Assembly: GCA_903931735.1 (NCBI GenBank)
Contig: CAIZDL010000071.1
Span: 1-33,326, forward strand
Origin: an uncultured Rhodospirillales bacterium
GTDB taxonomy: Bacteria > Pseudomonadota > Alphaproteobacteria > Azospirillales > Azospirillaceae
Reading direction: 5' to 3'
DNA: 33,326 nt
A program made the translations under genes and the position numbers. The notes under the pieces were generated by a model that saw only the letters and a program-made list of their open reading frames with translations, searched no databases and was not told where the DNA came from. Within the stretch, counting starts at the first letter, position 1; the number at the start of each line of letters is the position of its first letter. Of this stretch, positions 1 to 10,045 are shown piece after piece.

Positions 1-2261
1 GAATGGGAAAATCATCGGGCGGATGGGACGAAGCTTGAGGTTGATGCGACAATTCGATTGGCAAATGTTGATAATGGAAGATTCTTCATTGTGATATCGC
101 GCGATATAACAGAGCGTCGACACTCTCAATTTGCTTTACGGCGAAGTGAGCACCTGCTCCGAGAGGTTCAGGCGGTCGCCAATCTTGGTTATTATGTATA
201 TGACGTGGCCACAGACCGGTGGACAAGCTCTGAAATTCTTGAATCCATTTTTGGTATTGATGAGTACTATCCCCGAGATGCTGCCCATTGGCTCGAGTTG
301 GTTTGCGCAGACATGCGGGGCGAGATGCGGGATTACTTGGGCCGTCTTTTAGCGATAATGTTCCTTTTAGCCGGGAATATCGGATTATCAGGCAATGTGA
401 TGGGGAAGAACGATGGGTTCATGGTCTTGGAAAACTGCAAATCGATATTCAGAAATTTTCATTAGCCTTGGTTGGGACAATTCAAGATATTACAGACCGT
501 AAACGTGCAGAGTTTGCCCTAAAAGCGGAGCGAGATCGTGTTGAAGCTGGATTTGAGGCGATTAAGGAAAGGGAACAGAGCTATCATTCTTTATTCAATA
601 ATATGCTCGATGGCTTTGCGCACTGTATAATGCACTTTGATGGGGAGTCCCCAGTTGATTTTACTTACCTAAGTGTTAATTCGGCGTTTAACAAGTTAAC
701 TGGCCTTTCCGATGTTACCGGGCGGCGGGTTAGTGACGTGATCCCTGGTCTAAGAGAAACAAATTCTGAGTTATTTGAAGTTTATGGCCGGGTTTCGCGA
801 ACGGGTGTTCCAGAGCGTCTGGAGGTTTATATTGAGCGGCTTGCGATGTGGCTGTCGATATCGGTATATAGTACGCAGAAAGATCACTTTATCGCTGTCT
901 TCGATAACATTACAGATCGGAAGAAGGCAGAAGAACAAGTTATGTTCTTGGCCCACCATGACCCCCTTACTGAACTGCCCAACCGCTTAGTGGTCAGGGA
1001 TCGCGTTGAGCAGGCGATGATCTATTCAACCAGGGAAAAGTCGAAGGCCGCCCTGCTGTTCTTGGATATTGATAACTTCAAAATCATTAACGATACCTTG
1101 GGTCACACGGTGGGCGATGCGCTGCTTCAGCAGGTCGCCTTAAGGTTGCGTTATTGTATTCGGACGACGGACACGGTTAGCCGGCAAGGTGGTGATGAGT
1201 TTTTGATCGTTTTGCCAGGGGTTCATGATACAGCAGATATAACGACCGTGGTTGCTAAGGTATTAGAGCTTCTTGCTGCTCCGTTTGAAATTGAGGGGCA
1301 TAACGATCTGTCTACGACGGCATCATTGGGCGTTTCTGTTTTTCCTGATGATGGAAAGGATTTTGATACGTTGTTGAGAAAGGCGGATACAGCAATGTAT
1401 CATGCCAAAGAAGGCGGGAGAAATAGGTGTAGCTTCTTTGATCGACAGATGAACGCCGATGCCGATGAGCGGCTTGCTCTTCGCAATGAACTCCGGCGGG
1501 CCATAGACCGGGAAGAATTCGTCCTTTACTATCAACCGCAAGTGGATCTTGTCAGCGGTGCCATCATTGGGGCAGAGGCGCTCATCCGATGGCGCCACCC
1601 GGAAAGAGGCTTGCTGGCGCCTGGGCATTTTATCTCAATCGCCGAGGAAAGCGGGTTGATCGTTCCGATCGGGGAGTGGGTGCTGCACGAAGTTTGTCGC
1701 CAGGCGGTGGTGTGGCAGAACGGCGGATTCCCCGAGCTTGTGGTCGCGGCTAACTTATCGGCGGTTCAGTTTAAGCAAAGCGAACTTGAGAGTACCATTG
1801 TATCTGCTTTGTTAAAATCTGGCATCGATCCGCGCCTTCTTGAACTGGAGTTAACCGAATCGATACTGATAAAAGATACTGAACAAGTTCTTTCAACGAT
1901 TCGCCGTATAAAATCATTTGGCATAAAACTGTCCATAGATGATTTCGGAACGGGATATTCAAGTCTTGCCTACCTGAAGAGATTTTCGGTAGATAAGTTA
2001 AAGATTGACCAGTCATTTATTCGTGATCTTGAAACTGATCCTGGAGATGCCGCGATAGTTCGCGCCGTAATCCAAATGGCGCGAAGCCTTGGCCTTCGGA
2101 CCATCGCTGAGGGTGTTGAAAATCAACGTATTCTTGAACATCTTCGCGTTAGTCATTGCGATGAAGCACAAGGGTATCATATCGCCCGTCCTATGTGTGC
2201 CGACGAGTTCGCGATTTTTCTGAGTTCGCACGATGTAAACCGCCATCGCTCGGAGTCATAA
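1..2261 (+). pseudogene. PAS-PAS-GGDEF-EAL cyclic-di-GMP protein, 5' end outside window, one frameshift
   Basis: Combined diguanylate cyclase/phosphodiesterase with sensory PAS domains. The reading frame is open from base 1, where a PAS C-terminal stretch ending in RDITERR is visible, so the start lies upstream. A second PAS domain begins in that frame but continues (SREYRI, RWVHG, QDITDRK) in another frame from about base 351. One base appears to be missing in the T run at 347-350. A third PAS follows, then GGDEF (GGDEF codons at 1188-1202, RTTD inhibitory site six residues before) and EAL (EAL at 1575-1583, with NLS, ELTES, DDFGTG, KID and AEGVE). All catalytic motifs of both output domains are intact. 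AT content is higher than in the genes downstream. The lesion could be a true mutation or a sequencing error. The part from about 288 on could still be made as a shortened protein. Confidence 0.85.
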
Positions 2262-2584
2262 GGCCGCTTGCCCGACCCGCGGGCATCGATTTGTTGCGAA
2301 GTTGAGACCGGGCTTCAGGGGCGAAATTGGCCTTAAGTCAGGCCCGTCCGGTTCGCAGAACCAGCTCTTTACGGGCGTCCAGGTGTTCGGAGCAGGTTGA
2401 GACACGCAAATCCCGACGGGCCGTTCGGCAGACGTTTCCGAGCAGACCGCCAGAAGAGCACCAGTATCGCCTCGAGCGCCGCCACCAGGAGCCAAGGAAA
2501 GCGGGCCGGAGCGCAGGCCCCCCGGTGATCAAATTCACCATTGAGGCAGATCAACCAACGAGGGGGCCTCCGAGTATTGTCACA
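2262..2584. other. Gap with no supported gene
   Basis: About 320 bases between two convergent genes. A short GC-rich inverted repeat (GCCCG/CGGGC, 2270-2284) just after the EAL gene could help end transcription, but no T run follows. On the reverse strand, 2369-2554 could encode about 60 residues with one hydrophobic stretch. It has only a TTG start and no convincing ribosome binding site, so I do not call it. Confidence 0.5.
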
Positions 2585-2881
2585 TCAAACCTTGATGCTG
2601 CCGGGCAAGGTTTCGGGTGGGCGCTGAGGTTGAGCCGCTTGCGTCGGGCTTTGGGTCGTGGCATGGGGATGGCGCGCCTTGTGGTGCGGCCCGACCGTGC
2701 CGTCGGTGTTGACTTTCTGGGTAGGGTTGGCGGCGTTTTGGGGCGATGTCTGGGTTGCGACCGCCTCCGGCTTTGCTGAAGCCTTCTCCGCGGCCTCCGT
2801 TGCGGAGGTTTCTGCCGGAGCGGCGGCCTTTTGGGGAGGCGGGACATTCTGGGTCGTTGGACCGATGCTTGAGACTGACAT
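2585..2881 (-). CDS. Small Ala/Pro/Gln-rich hypothetical protein
   Basis: A 98-residue protein starting MSVSSIGPTTQN. It is rich in Ala, Pro, Thr and Gln, with no hydrophobic segment, signal peptide or recognisable domain, so it is probably disordered. The ATG has a reasonable ribosome binding site (AGAAAGG) about eight bases upstream on the reverse strand. It stands alone, divergent from the response regulator gene at 3178. In style (short, MS start, Ala/Pro-rich, charged tail) it resembles the small gene at 22479-22673, but I see no clear alignment between them. A long overlapping forward frame exists (2658-3071) but lacks a plausible start. Function unknown. Confidence 0.5.
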   Translation of the reverse strand: MSVSSIGPTTQNVPPPQKAAAPAETSATEAAEKASAKPEAVATQTSPQNAANPTQKVNTDGTVGPHHKARHPHATTQSPTQAAQPQRPPETLPGSIKV

Positions 2882-3078
2882 GGGGCAACCTTTCTGGTTG
2901 ATGTCCGCTGATTGGACCTTTGGGCCTGCTTTATCGGATAAAGACGGAACGCCTTCGATTTCGATTGGCCGGGGAATGTCCGCTTCTACACGGCAGAGCC
3001 CCGTTGTGCTCGAACCAGACGACCATCCTCACCATCACCGTCCTAAAGATACCGGATTGGTATCGGCGTAGCGAGGCT

Positions 3079-3099
3079 TGTAAAATTACAGATTTGTAA
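3079..3099. promoter_or_regulatory. Operator-like TGTAA repeats upstream of the two-component genes
   Basis: Three alternating arms occur in an AT-rich island: TGTAA, two bases, TTACA, four bases, TGTAA. The outer TTGTAA copies are direct repeats with a 16-base period, and each neighbouring pair is an inverted repeat. The site lies about 80 bases before the response regulator start. OmpR-type regulators commonly bind such repeats and control their own operons. Binding here is inference. Confidence 0.4.
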
Positions 3100-3177
3100 G
3101 GTTCGTTCAGTGGTGGTCCAGTAGCGTTGCAGGGAGCGCAGATGGTATGGTCGATCGTCCCGAACCGACGAGACGAG

Positions 3178-3855
3178 ATGAAAATCCTGCTGATCGAGGA
3201 TGATGGCGAGACCATCGACTGCATTACTACCGGCCTGCGGGATCGTGGCCACGTGGTCTTTCACGCCGCAGGCGGCAGCGATGGCCTGCGTCTTGCCACC
3301 ACCGAAGCTTACGATTTGTTGATCGTCGACCGCATGTTGCCCGGCCTGGACGGCCTCTCGCTCGTCAAGACACTCCGGGACGCCGGGAGCAAGACGCCGG
3401 TGCTGTTCTTGAGCACGCTCAGCGGCATCGACGACCGGGTGATCGGCCTGAACGCGGGCGGCGACGACTACCTCGGCAAACCATTCGCCTTCTCCGAACT
3501 GGCAGCCCGAGTCAACGCGTTGGGGCGTCGCCCGACCCTGGCCCCAGTGGAGACCGTGCTGCACGTTGCCGACCTGGAGATGGACTTGCTGAACCGGACT
3601 GTCCGCCGTGGCGGCACCGTCATCGACTTGCTGCCGCGCGAATGGCAACTGCTGGAATACTTGATGCGCAACGCCGGCAAGGTGATGACGCGAACTATGT
3701 TGCTGGAGCGGGTGTGGGACTTCCACTTCGATCCCCGCACCAATGTCGTCGAAACCCATATCAGCCGGTTGCGCCAGAAGGTGGATAAAGGCTTTGCGGT
3801 TGACCTCATTCACACCGTTCGTGGTACTGGGTATTGCCTCCATGCGCCCGAATAG
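3178..3855 (+). CDS. OmpR/PhoB-family response regulator
   Basis: Two-component response regulator of 225 residues. The N-terminal receiver domain shows the acidic pair (IEDD, residues 6-9), the phospho-accepting Asp in IVDRMLPGLDG, the conserved Thr/Ser position in LFLSTLS, and Lys in GKPF. The C-terminal winged-helix DNA-binding domain includes the typical VVETHISRLRQKVD recognition region and ends in VRGTGYCL. The ATG at 3178 starts directly at the MKILLIEDD core; an in-frame ATG at 3127 would add 17 residues not typical of the family. The last 14 bases overlap the start of the histidine kinase at 3842, so the two are almost certainly co-transcribed and form a cognate pair. The signal sensed is not evident; no transporter or target gene adjoins. 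Confidence 0.93.
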   Translation: MKILLIEDDGETIDCITTGLRDRGHVVFHAAGGSDGLRLATTEAYDLLIVDRMLPGLDGLSLVKTLRDAGSKTPVLFLSTLSGIDDRVIGLNAGGDDYLGKPFAFSELAARVNALGRRPTLAPVETVLHVADLEMDLLNRTVRRGGTVIDLLPREWQLLEYLMRNAGKVMTRTMLLERVWDFHFDPRTNVVETHISRLRQKVDKGFAVDLIHTVRGTGYCLHAPE

Positions 3856-5356
3856 GCTGTTCACGACCGCAAGTTTCCGCCTGACGCTGCTTTATGCGAC
3901 GTGGTTCAGCCTGTCTGCCTTGGTCTTGTTCGGTTTCATTTACTGGGTGGTTACCGATTACACGGCGCGCCAGTTGGATGCTTCCATTGTCGCTCAGGTA
4001 ACCTCGTTGCGGCAGGACGCCGGGCCTCAAAGCAGCACCCCTTTCAGCTCCCTGATCGGCCAGCGCTCCGAGGCGCCGGGAGGGCGTGAGTTCGCCTATT
4101 TGCTCCAGGACGCCTCGGGCGTCCGGATTGCCGGCACCCTGCCGCCGATGACGCCCGCGGTCGGCTGGCAGGAGTTGCCGTACCCGGAAACCGCCGGTGT
4201 CGACGAAGGGGATGGGCATGGTTGGCGCGCGCTTGGCACCTCCCTTGATGACGGCTCGTTTCTGCTGGTGGCCCGAGACATTTACCAGATCGATGAGGTG
4301 CTTGATCTAATGGAACGCATCTTCGGCTGGGGCTTCGCCGTTACCCTGGTGCTGGCGTTCGTTGGCGGCGCTGTGGTCAGCGCCGGTTTTCTGCGCCGGC
4401 TCGATACCATCAATCGTACCTGTCGGGAAATCGTCGACGGCAACCTTTCCCGTCGCGTTCCGACCGCCGGCAGCGGCGATGATTTCGATCAGCTCTCGGC
4501 CAATCTCAACCGGATGCTCGACCGAATCCAAACTTTGATGGAGAACCTGCGGCAGGTCACCAACGATATCGCCCACGATCTGCGCACGCCCCTCTCGCGG
4601 CTGCGGCTCCGGCTGGAAGGCGTTCGGGCCGGGGCTCGTTCCCCAGTCGACTACGAGGCCGCCACCGACCATGCCATTGCCGAGATCGATGCCGTGCTCG
4701 GCACCTTCAATGCGTTGCTGCGCATCGCCCAGATCGAGTCCGGATCGCGCCGGGCGGGATTTGCCACCGTCGATCTGTCGGCGCTGACCCAGAGTATTGT
4801 TGAAACCTACGTCCAGGTCGCCGAAGACCAAGGCCACACCCTCACAGCAACCATCGCCCCAGACATAACAATACTGGGAGACCGGGAGTTGTTGGCCCAA
4901 CTTCTGGTCAATCTGGTCGAAAATGCCCTTTGCCATACTCCGTGCGGTTCCATCATCAAGGTCGGTCTATCGGCCTTGGAATCAGAGGCCGGTCCTCGCC
5001 TGATCGTTGCCGATAACGGCCCCGGCATCCCGGTTGGCGAGCGTGACAAGGTTTTGCAACGGTTTCATCGGTTGGATGGCAGTCGCGCGACACCGGGCAG
5101 CGGCTTGGGGCTCTGCCTCGTCGCTGCCGTTGCCGAGTTGCACGGTGCCGCCGTCACCCTCGAGGACAACGGACCTGGATTGCGCGTAATCGTCGGCGAC
5201 ACCAAGACGACAACCGCCCTGCAGGATCGCTTGACCCATCCAGAACCGGCGGCACCACCATGCGGCCCGGGATTCCCGCTCTTGTCAGACCCTCGCCAAA
5301 GTGCGCCCGGACGTTTGCCCCTGTTCCTGCTTGGGGGGTTCCAGTTGGCTCTGTGA
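3842..5356 (+). CDS. Membrane sensor histidine kinase, partner of the upstream regulator
   Basis: A 504-residue HAMP-type sensor kinase. It has an N-terminal membrane helix (about residues 11-35), a periplasmic sensor loop of about 120 residues, a second helix near 165-185, then HAMP and HisKA with the phospho-accepting His in [12 protein letters not shown]. The ATPase domain shows the N box ([10 protein letters not shown]), the G1 box (DNGPGIP) and the G2 box (GSGLGLCL). The ATG overlaps the end of the response regulator gene. After the usual end of the ATPase fold there are about 45 extra residues, rich in Pro and Leu, running to within 45 bases of ettA. This tail may be a lineage-specific extension or the result of loss of the original stop. 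The ligand cannot be told from sequence. Confidence 0.93.
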   Translation: MRPNRLFTTASFRLTLLYATWFSLSALVLFGFIYWVVTDYTARQLDASIVAQVTSLRQDAGPQSSTPFSSLIGQRSEAPGGREFAYLLQDASGVRIAGTLPPMTPAVGWQELPYPETAGVDEGDGHGWRALGTSLDDGSFLLVARDIYQIDEVLDLMERIFGWGFAVTLVLAFVGGAVVSAGFLRRLDTINRTCREIVDGNLSRRVPTAGSGDDFDQLSANLNRMLDRIQTLMENLRQVTNDIAHDLRTPLSRLRLRLEGVRAGARSPVDYEAATDHAIAEIDAVLGTFNALLRIAQIESGSRRAGFATVDLSALTQSIVETYVQVAEDQGHTLTATIAPDITILGDRELLAQLLVNLVENALCHTPCGSIIKVGLSALESEAGPRLIVADNGPGIPVGERDKVLQRFHRLDGSRATPGSGLGLCLVAAVAELHGAAVTLEDNGPGLRVIVGDTKTTTALQDRLTHPEPAAPPCGPGFPLLSDPRQSAPGRLPLFLLGGFQLAL

Positions 5357-5400
5357 TGCGCTACAAACGGGAGGCGGTGCGATATCAGGAGCGAGAGTCC

Positions 5401-7083
5401 ATGGCGTCCTATCAGTATGTCTATGTCATGAAGGGGCTGACAAAAATTTTCCCCGGCGGCAAGAAGGTGCTGGAGAATGTGTGGCTGTCCTTCCTTCCGG
5501 GGGCCAAGATTGGTGTGCTGGGCGCCAACGGTTCCGGTAAATCGACGCTCATGAAGATCATGGCCGGGCTCGATAAGGATTATGCCGGCGAGGCGTGGTC
5601 GGCCGAGGGGGCTACTGTTGGCTATCTGCCTCAGGAGCCCCAGCTTGATCCGAGCAAGACGGTTCAAGAAAATGTCATGGATGCGCTCGCCGCGACCAAG
5701 GCTCTCATCGATCGCTTCGAGGTGGTGAGCAACCGGCTTGGCGAGGTTGAAGATCCGGACGAGATGACCGCCCTTATCGATGAGCAGGCGGTGCTTCAGG
5801 AAAAGATTGAGCACGCCGATGCTTGGGATCTCGACCGCACGGTTGAGATCGCCATGGACGCGCTGCGTTGCCCGCCCGGCGACGCTCAGGTGACCACACT
5901 TTCGGGCGGTGAAAAACGCCGGGTTGCGCTGTGCAAATTGTTGCTCCAGAAGCCCGATATGCTGCTGCTGGACGAACCGACCAACCATCTTGATGCCGAG
6001 TCCGTGGCTTGGCTGGAGCGGCATTTGGCGGAATATGCCGGCACGGTGGTGTTGGTCACTCACGATCGCTACTTTCTCGATAATGTCACCGGTTGGATTC
6101 TCGAGCTTGATCGTGGCCAGGGCATCCCCTATGAGGGCAATTATTCCTCCTGGCTGGCTCAGAAGCAAAAGCGCATGGAGCTGGAAGGGAAACAAGAACA
6201 GGCGCGTCAGAAGACGCTGGCCGCTGAGTTGGACTGGATTCAGGCGTCCCCTCGTGCCCGTCAAGCCAAGAGTAAGGCCCGTATCAGTGCTTACGAAACC
6301 TTGCTGGCCCAGAGTAAAGACCAGGGCGGTGGCGAGGCGCAGATCATCATTCCAGCGCCGCCAAGACTTGGCTCGGTGGTGATCGAGGCGGACAAGCTGC
6401 GCAAGGGCTTTGGCGAACGATTGCTGATCGATGGCTTGGATTTCCGGTTGCCCCCGGGCGGTATCGTCGGCGTCATCGGACCAAATGGCGCCGGCAAAAC
6501 AACGCTGTTTCGCATGATCACGGGGCAGGAGACGGCGGATGGTGGTAGCTTCAAGGTTGGCGACACCGTGAAGCTCGGCTATGTCGACCAATCGCGTGAT
6601 ACGCTCGCTCCCAATAAATCGGTGTGGGAGGAGATTTCGGGCGGCGTCGATATGATCGAGCTTGGTAAAAAAACCATGCCCTCGCGGGCTTATGTCTCGG
6701 CTTTTAACTTTCGGGGTGGCGATCAGCAGAAAAAGGTCGGACAGCTCTCCGGGGGCGAGCGCAATCGGGTTCATTTGGCCAAGATGTTGCGGTCGGGTGC
6801 CAATGTGTTGTTGCTGGACGAACCGACCAATGATCTCGATGTTGATACCCTTCGGGCATTGGAAGACGCGCTGATTGGGTTTGCCGGTTGCGCTGTGGTC
6901 ATTAGCCATGATCGCTGGTTTCTCGACCGTATCGCGACCCACATTCTGGCCTTTGAGGGCGACAGTGAAGTGGTTTGGTTCGAGGGCAATTATCAAGACT
7001 ATGAGGCCGACCGCAAAAGGCGCCTTGGCGCCGATGCCGAACAGCCGCATCGCATAAAATACAAGCCCTTGGTGCGCACATGA
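5401..7083 (+). CDS. ettA: Energy-dependent translational throttle ABC-F ATPase EttA
   Basis: ABC-F protein of 560 residues, close to the usual 555. It has no membrane domain and two ABC cassettes. Cassette 1 has Walker [10 protein letters not shown], signature LSGGEKRR and Walker [13 protein letters not shown]. Cassette 2 has [17 protein letters not shown] and [12 protein letters not shown]. The start [21 protein letters not shown] is the characteristic EttA N-terminus, and AGGAG lies about nine bases upstream of the ATG. Between the cassettes lies the charged linker that in EttA contacts tRNA and the ribosome. The family binds the ribosomal E site and couples initiation-complex progress to the ATP/ADP ratio. 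Its stop overlaps the start of the next gene by four bases (ATGA). Confidence 0.95.
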   Translation: MASYQYVYVMKGLTKIFPGGKKVLENVWLSFLPGAKIGVLGANGSGKSTLMKIMAGLDKDYAGEAWSAEGATVGYLPQEPQLDPSKTVQENVMDALAATKALIDRFEVVSNRLGEVEDPDEMTALIDEQAVLQEKIEHADAWDLDRTVEIAMDALRCPPGDAQVTTLSGGEKRRVALCKLLLQKPDMLLLDEPTNHLDAESVAWLERHLAEYAGTVVLVTHDRYFLDNVTGWILELDRGQGIPYEGNYSSWLAQKQKRMELEGKQEQARQKTLAAELDWIQASPRARQAKSKARISAYETLLAQSKDQGGGEAQIIIPAPPRLGSVVIEADKLRKGFGERLLIDGLDFRLPPGGIVGVIGPNGAGKTTLFRMITGQETADGGSFKVGDTVKLGYVDQSRDTLAPNKSVWEEISGGVDMIELGKKTMPSRAYVSAFNFRGGDQQKKVGQLSGGERNRVHLAKMLRSGANVLLLDEPTNDLDVDTLRALEDALIGFAGCAVVISHDRWFLDRIATHILAFEGDSEVVWFEGNYQDYEADRKRRLGADAEQPHRIKYKPLVRT

Positions 7084-7574
7084 TCCGGTGGGGCGCCGTG
7101 CTGGTTGTGGTGTTGGCGGGGCTGAGCGGCCCCGCGTTCGCCGATTGCACCGACGGCGCCGCGCCCAAGGTTAAGTGGCATCGCTGTCTTCAGGATAACC
7201 GGGCTTTGGTCGGAGTCGATCTGAGTGAAGCGGTGTTGAGGGAAGCAACATTTTTAAGAACCGATCTTAGCGGCGCGGTTTTGCGCGGGGCCGATGCCTA
7301 TCGGGCGAAGTTTGTCAGCGGCAAGTTGCCGGGGGCGGTGCTTGATGGCGCCCGGCTGATCGATGCCGATTTCAGTCGGGCCGATCTCACCGGCGCCTCG
7401 CTCAAGGGCGCCGATTTGCGCGGGGTCCGTTTTTATGAGGCAGATTTGCGCAAGGCCAACCTTGCCGGTGCCCGGCTTGAGCGGGCGGACTTGCGCAATG
7501 CCACGCTTGCCGGGGCCATTTGGATTGATGGCACGCGGGTGTGCGCCGAGCCGTCGCTAGGCCAATGCAATTGA
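7080..7574 (+). CDS. Exported pentapeptide-repeat protein
   Basis: A 164-residue protein with a likely signal peptide (hydrophobic stretch residues 5-20, cleavage after PAFA). About 15 consecutive pentapeptide repeats of the A(D/N)LXX type follow (for example [25 protein letters not shown]), which fold as a right-handed square beta-helix. Four cysteines, two near the mature N-terminus and two near the C-terminus, could form disulfides in the periplasm. The ATG overlaps the ettA stop, so translation is probably coupled. The role is unknown. Some cytosolic pentapeptide proteins protect DNA gyrase, but the apparent export makes that role unlikely here. Confidence 0.85.
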   Translation: MIRWGAVLVVVLAGLSGPAFADCTDGAAPKVKWHRCLQDNRALVGVDLSEAVLREATFLRTDLSGAVLRGADAYRAKFVSGKLPGAVLDGARLIDADFSRADLTGASLKGADLRGVRFYEADLRKANLAGARLERADLRNATLAGAIWIDGTRVCAEPSLGQCN

Positions 7575-7701
7575 GGATGGTGACCTGTGCCCCGCGCGAA
7601 ATGGTGGTAGACGTTTTACAGGGCAGGACGGGGTTGCGCGGGTAGCCGGGCTTGCTCTATCATCGACGTATGATGGTGGTGGGGCGGAGGTTTGATCGGT
7701 C

Positions 7702-8757
7702 ATGATCGATGCAGAGGACCTGGCTCCGGGTTTCAACTTTGCGAATAGAGCGCTTGACCGCATCGCGGCGGAAGGGCTGGACCCGTATCCGGCAAACTTT
7801 ACCCTCTGGTATTCGTATTATTCCGATATTTTGCCCGACCTGAGGCGGATGATTGATGTGCTGGTTCGAAGTGGCCAGCCCTTTAGTCAGGTGCGGTGCG
7901 ATGAACTGTTTCAGCGGTTTTTTGGCACCGATGCCGAGGCGCGGGCGATCCGCGAGGCGGGGGAGCGCACCCAAAACGCGATCGCCAAATTGCAAGAGGT
8001 GCTGCGCGAGACGGAAGTCGTGATCAGCCGTTATGGCGAGGCGCTGGGCGGGTTTCGCTTAACCCTTGAAGAGACCGTGCCGTTGGAGCGGTTGCGCGCG
8101 GCGGTAGCGGCGATTGCCAGCGAGACCGATGCCATCGCCGAAGAGCATCGACGCCTGCAACGGCGGCTTGCCGAGACGGGATCGGCGCTCAGCCAATTGC
8201 GCGCCCGTCTTTATAGTGCTCGGCGTGAGTTGATGATCGATAGCTTAACCGGGATCGCCAATCGCAAGGGGTTTGATAGTGCGCTCGCCGATGCTGTCGC
8301 GGCGGCCCAAGCCGAGCGGCAGCCGATGTCGCTGTTGATGATCGATCTTGACCATTTTAAAAGCTTTAACGACCGTCATGGGCATTTGGTCGGGGACATG
8401 GTGTTGCGGCTCACCGCCAAGGTTTTGACCGACTGCGTTAAGGGGCGCGACACCGTTGCCCGCTTCGGTGGCGAAGAGTTCGCGATAATCCTGCCCGGGA
8501 CCAGTTTGGGCGATGCGGTGATTGTTGCCGATAATGTTCGGCAAACGCTCGGCCGCAAGCAAATTATCAATCGGAATAGAACTGAGAATTTTGGGACGAT
8601 TACCCTTTCGGTCGGGGCTACCGAGTATCGGGTGCGGGAGTCGCCCCACGACTTGATCTCGCGTGCCGATTCCGCACTTTATCTGGCGAAGCGCAACGGT
8701 CGGAATCAGGTTTGTTCTAAAGGGGCGGATGCACCGGCATCGGACCCCGCCGGTTAG
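7702..8757 (+). CDS. Diguanylate cyclase with helical N-terminal domain
   Basis: A 351-residue cytosolic protein predicted to make cyclic di-GMP from two GTP. Residues 1-80 form a small alpha-helical domain with the PxxFTLWYxYYS pattern seen in many alphaproteobacterial cyclases. Residues 85-180 look like a coiled coil, probably for dimerisation. The GGDEF domain follows, with DSLTGIANRKGFD, the metal-binding Asp in MIDLDHFK, and the active site GGEEF at 256-260. The inhibitory-site position reads KGRD, so the canonical RxxD is absent and product inhibition may be weak. GGAGG lies about 12 bases upstream of the ATG. No EAL domain or membrane segment is present. Confidence 0.93.
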   Translation: MIDAEDLAPGFNFANRALDRIAAEGLDPYPANFTLWYSYYSDILPDLRRMIDVLVRSGQPFSQVRCDELFQRFFGTDAEARAIREAGERTQNAIAKLQEVLRETEVVISRYGEALGGFRLTLEETVPLERLRAAVAAIASETDAIAEEHRRLQRRLAETGSALSQLRARLYSARRELMIDSLTGIANRKGFDSALADAVAAAQAERQPMSLLMIDLDHFKSFNDRHGHLVGDMVLRLTAKVLTDCVKGRDTVARFGGEEFAIILPGTSLGDAVIVADNVRQTLGRKQIINRNRTENFGTITLSVGATEYRVRESPHDLISRADSALYLAKRNGRNQVCSKGADAPASDPAG

Positions 8758-8846
8758 GCCGTGATGCGATCAAGCGGAACCGCACCGGCTCTAATTACTT
8801 TCGGCGCCGATTTTCGCCGTGTCAAGCTGCGAGTCAGCGATTGCCT

Positions 8847-9965
8847 TCAGCGCTCGTCCTCCAGGCGTAATGGCCGGGCGGGCCTGGGCTCTCCTCCCGA
8901 TGACCCGCTCGACGATGGCCTCCCACGCTTAATTTCAAGCGTGACCACGCCGTCTTTGGGCGGGCCATGGAGCACCATACGGTTTTGTAGTTTCTGCTCC
9001 TCAATTGACCGGAGTAGGGCTTCATAGGTCGGAAGATCGGGGTCCGGTTGGTTGGAGGGCTTCGGCGGTGCCGACGGGAAGGGGTGCGGTGCCCCTTTGC
9101 CGGCTTGGTTCCCGGTGTCGGGAGATGAGGCGGCGGGGCCGCTTTTGCCGGGCGATTGCGTGTTTGGCGCGGTTTGGCCGGGCGGCGCGGCGCTGGCTTC
9201 CGGCGGTGCAGGAGCGGTCGGAGCGGCTTCCGCGGGTTTTGCCGCTTCAGACGGGGGCATTTCAGACGGGGACGGTTCGGCTGCGGGTGGCGGTGCTTTT
9301 CTTGGTTCAGCGCTTTTGCCCTCAGTCGCAGCCGGCGGGGCGGGCTCCGATGTTTTGGGTTTCGCGTCGGCAGGCTTGGAGGTGCCGGGCTTTGAGGGGG
9401 TCGGCTTTGAGTCGGCGGGCTTGGTGTTGGTGTCGCCGGGTTTCGCGTCCGCACCGGGTTTCAGGTCGTCGGGGCGAGGTCCCGGCGGTAAGACCTCTTT
9501 GGGGGCAGGTTGGGCATTTTTATCGTCCGTGCCGGTGTCATTTCCGGGCGGACCGTTCCCAGGCGGGGATGCGGTATCGTCTTGGTTGCCCGGAGGCGGG
9601 GGCGGCGGTTTTGTCCCTGGTTTGGCTGGGGGCGGCGCGGTGTTTCCAACGGCGGTGGGGGGCTTTGGCGGTTTCTTTTGAAGCTGGAGTTGGCGCAAGC
9701 GCTCTTTTTCTCGCTCCCGAGCACGCTCTTCTTCAATGCCCGGATACCAAACCTTGAAGCAGTCAACGAAGAGTGGGTCGCGGCAGTGGCGTAAAACTTC
9801 ACGGGCTTCAGGTGCGATCGGCCCCGGCGCGCCCGGAGCAGCCGGCCCGGCCTCCCCGGGGGGGAGCGAGTCGGCAGCCTCTTGGGCGGAGGCCGTCAGC
9901 GGCATCACCCCCAGTACCGGCGTTGCCAAAAATGAAAGCAGAAGCGGGACGCCGAGGACGCGCAT
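8847..9965 (-). CDS. Proline-rich secreted or periplasmic protein
   Basis: A protein of 372 residues that I do not recognise. It has a signal peptide (MRVLGVPLLLSFLATPVLG, with likely cleavage after ASAQ) and a short region with two cysteines (RHCRDPLFVDCFKVWYPG). A basic coiled-coil stretch (EEERAREREKERLRQL) is followed by about 200 residues of Pro/Ala/Lys/Glu-rich low-complexity linker. The C-terminal part ends in an ordered-looking stretch (TYEALLRSIEEQKLQNR, VVTLEIKRGRP). The linker resembles those that span the periplasm. I prefer the ATG at 9965 because TAGGAT lies eight bases upstream; an in-frame ATG at 9974 adds three residues. It lies 80 bases after hflX, on the same strand. The Gly-rich forward frames across it are shadows. 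Confidence 0.75.
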   Translation of the reverse strand: MRVLGVPLLLSFLATPVLGVMPLTASAQEAADSLPPGEAGPAAPGAPGPIAPEAREVLRHCRDPLFVDCFKVWYPGIEEERAREREKERLRQLQLQKKPPKPPTAVGNTAPPPAKPGTKPPPPPPGNQDDTASPPGNGPPGNDTGTDDKNAQPAPKEVLPPGPRPDDLKPGADAKPGDTNTKPADSKPTPSKPGTSKPADAKPKTSEPAPPAATEGKSAEPRKAPPPAAEPSPSEMPPSEAAKPAEAAPTAPAPPEASAAPPGQTAPNTQSPGKSGPAASSPDTGNQAGKGAPHPFPSAPPKPSNQPDPDLPTYEALLRSIEEQKLQNRMVLHGPPKDGVVTLEIKRGRPSSSGSSGGEPRPARPLRLEDER

Positions 9966-10045
9966 CGGTTTCATCCTAGGGAGATAACAGAAAAGCACCC
10001 CAGATTGCAGCATAACGCTCATTGCTCTTGGTCGCCATTGTCTCT

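Noticed and set aside
5065-7050. 661-residue reverse frame across ettA
   Set aside because: Shadow of a certain ABC-F gene; codon bias creates an open antisense frame.
9052-9681. Long Gly-rich forward frames opposite the Pro-rich protein
   Set aside because: They are the complement of Pro/Ala codons; the reverse frame has a signal peptide and operon context.
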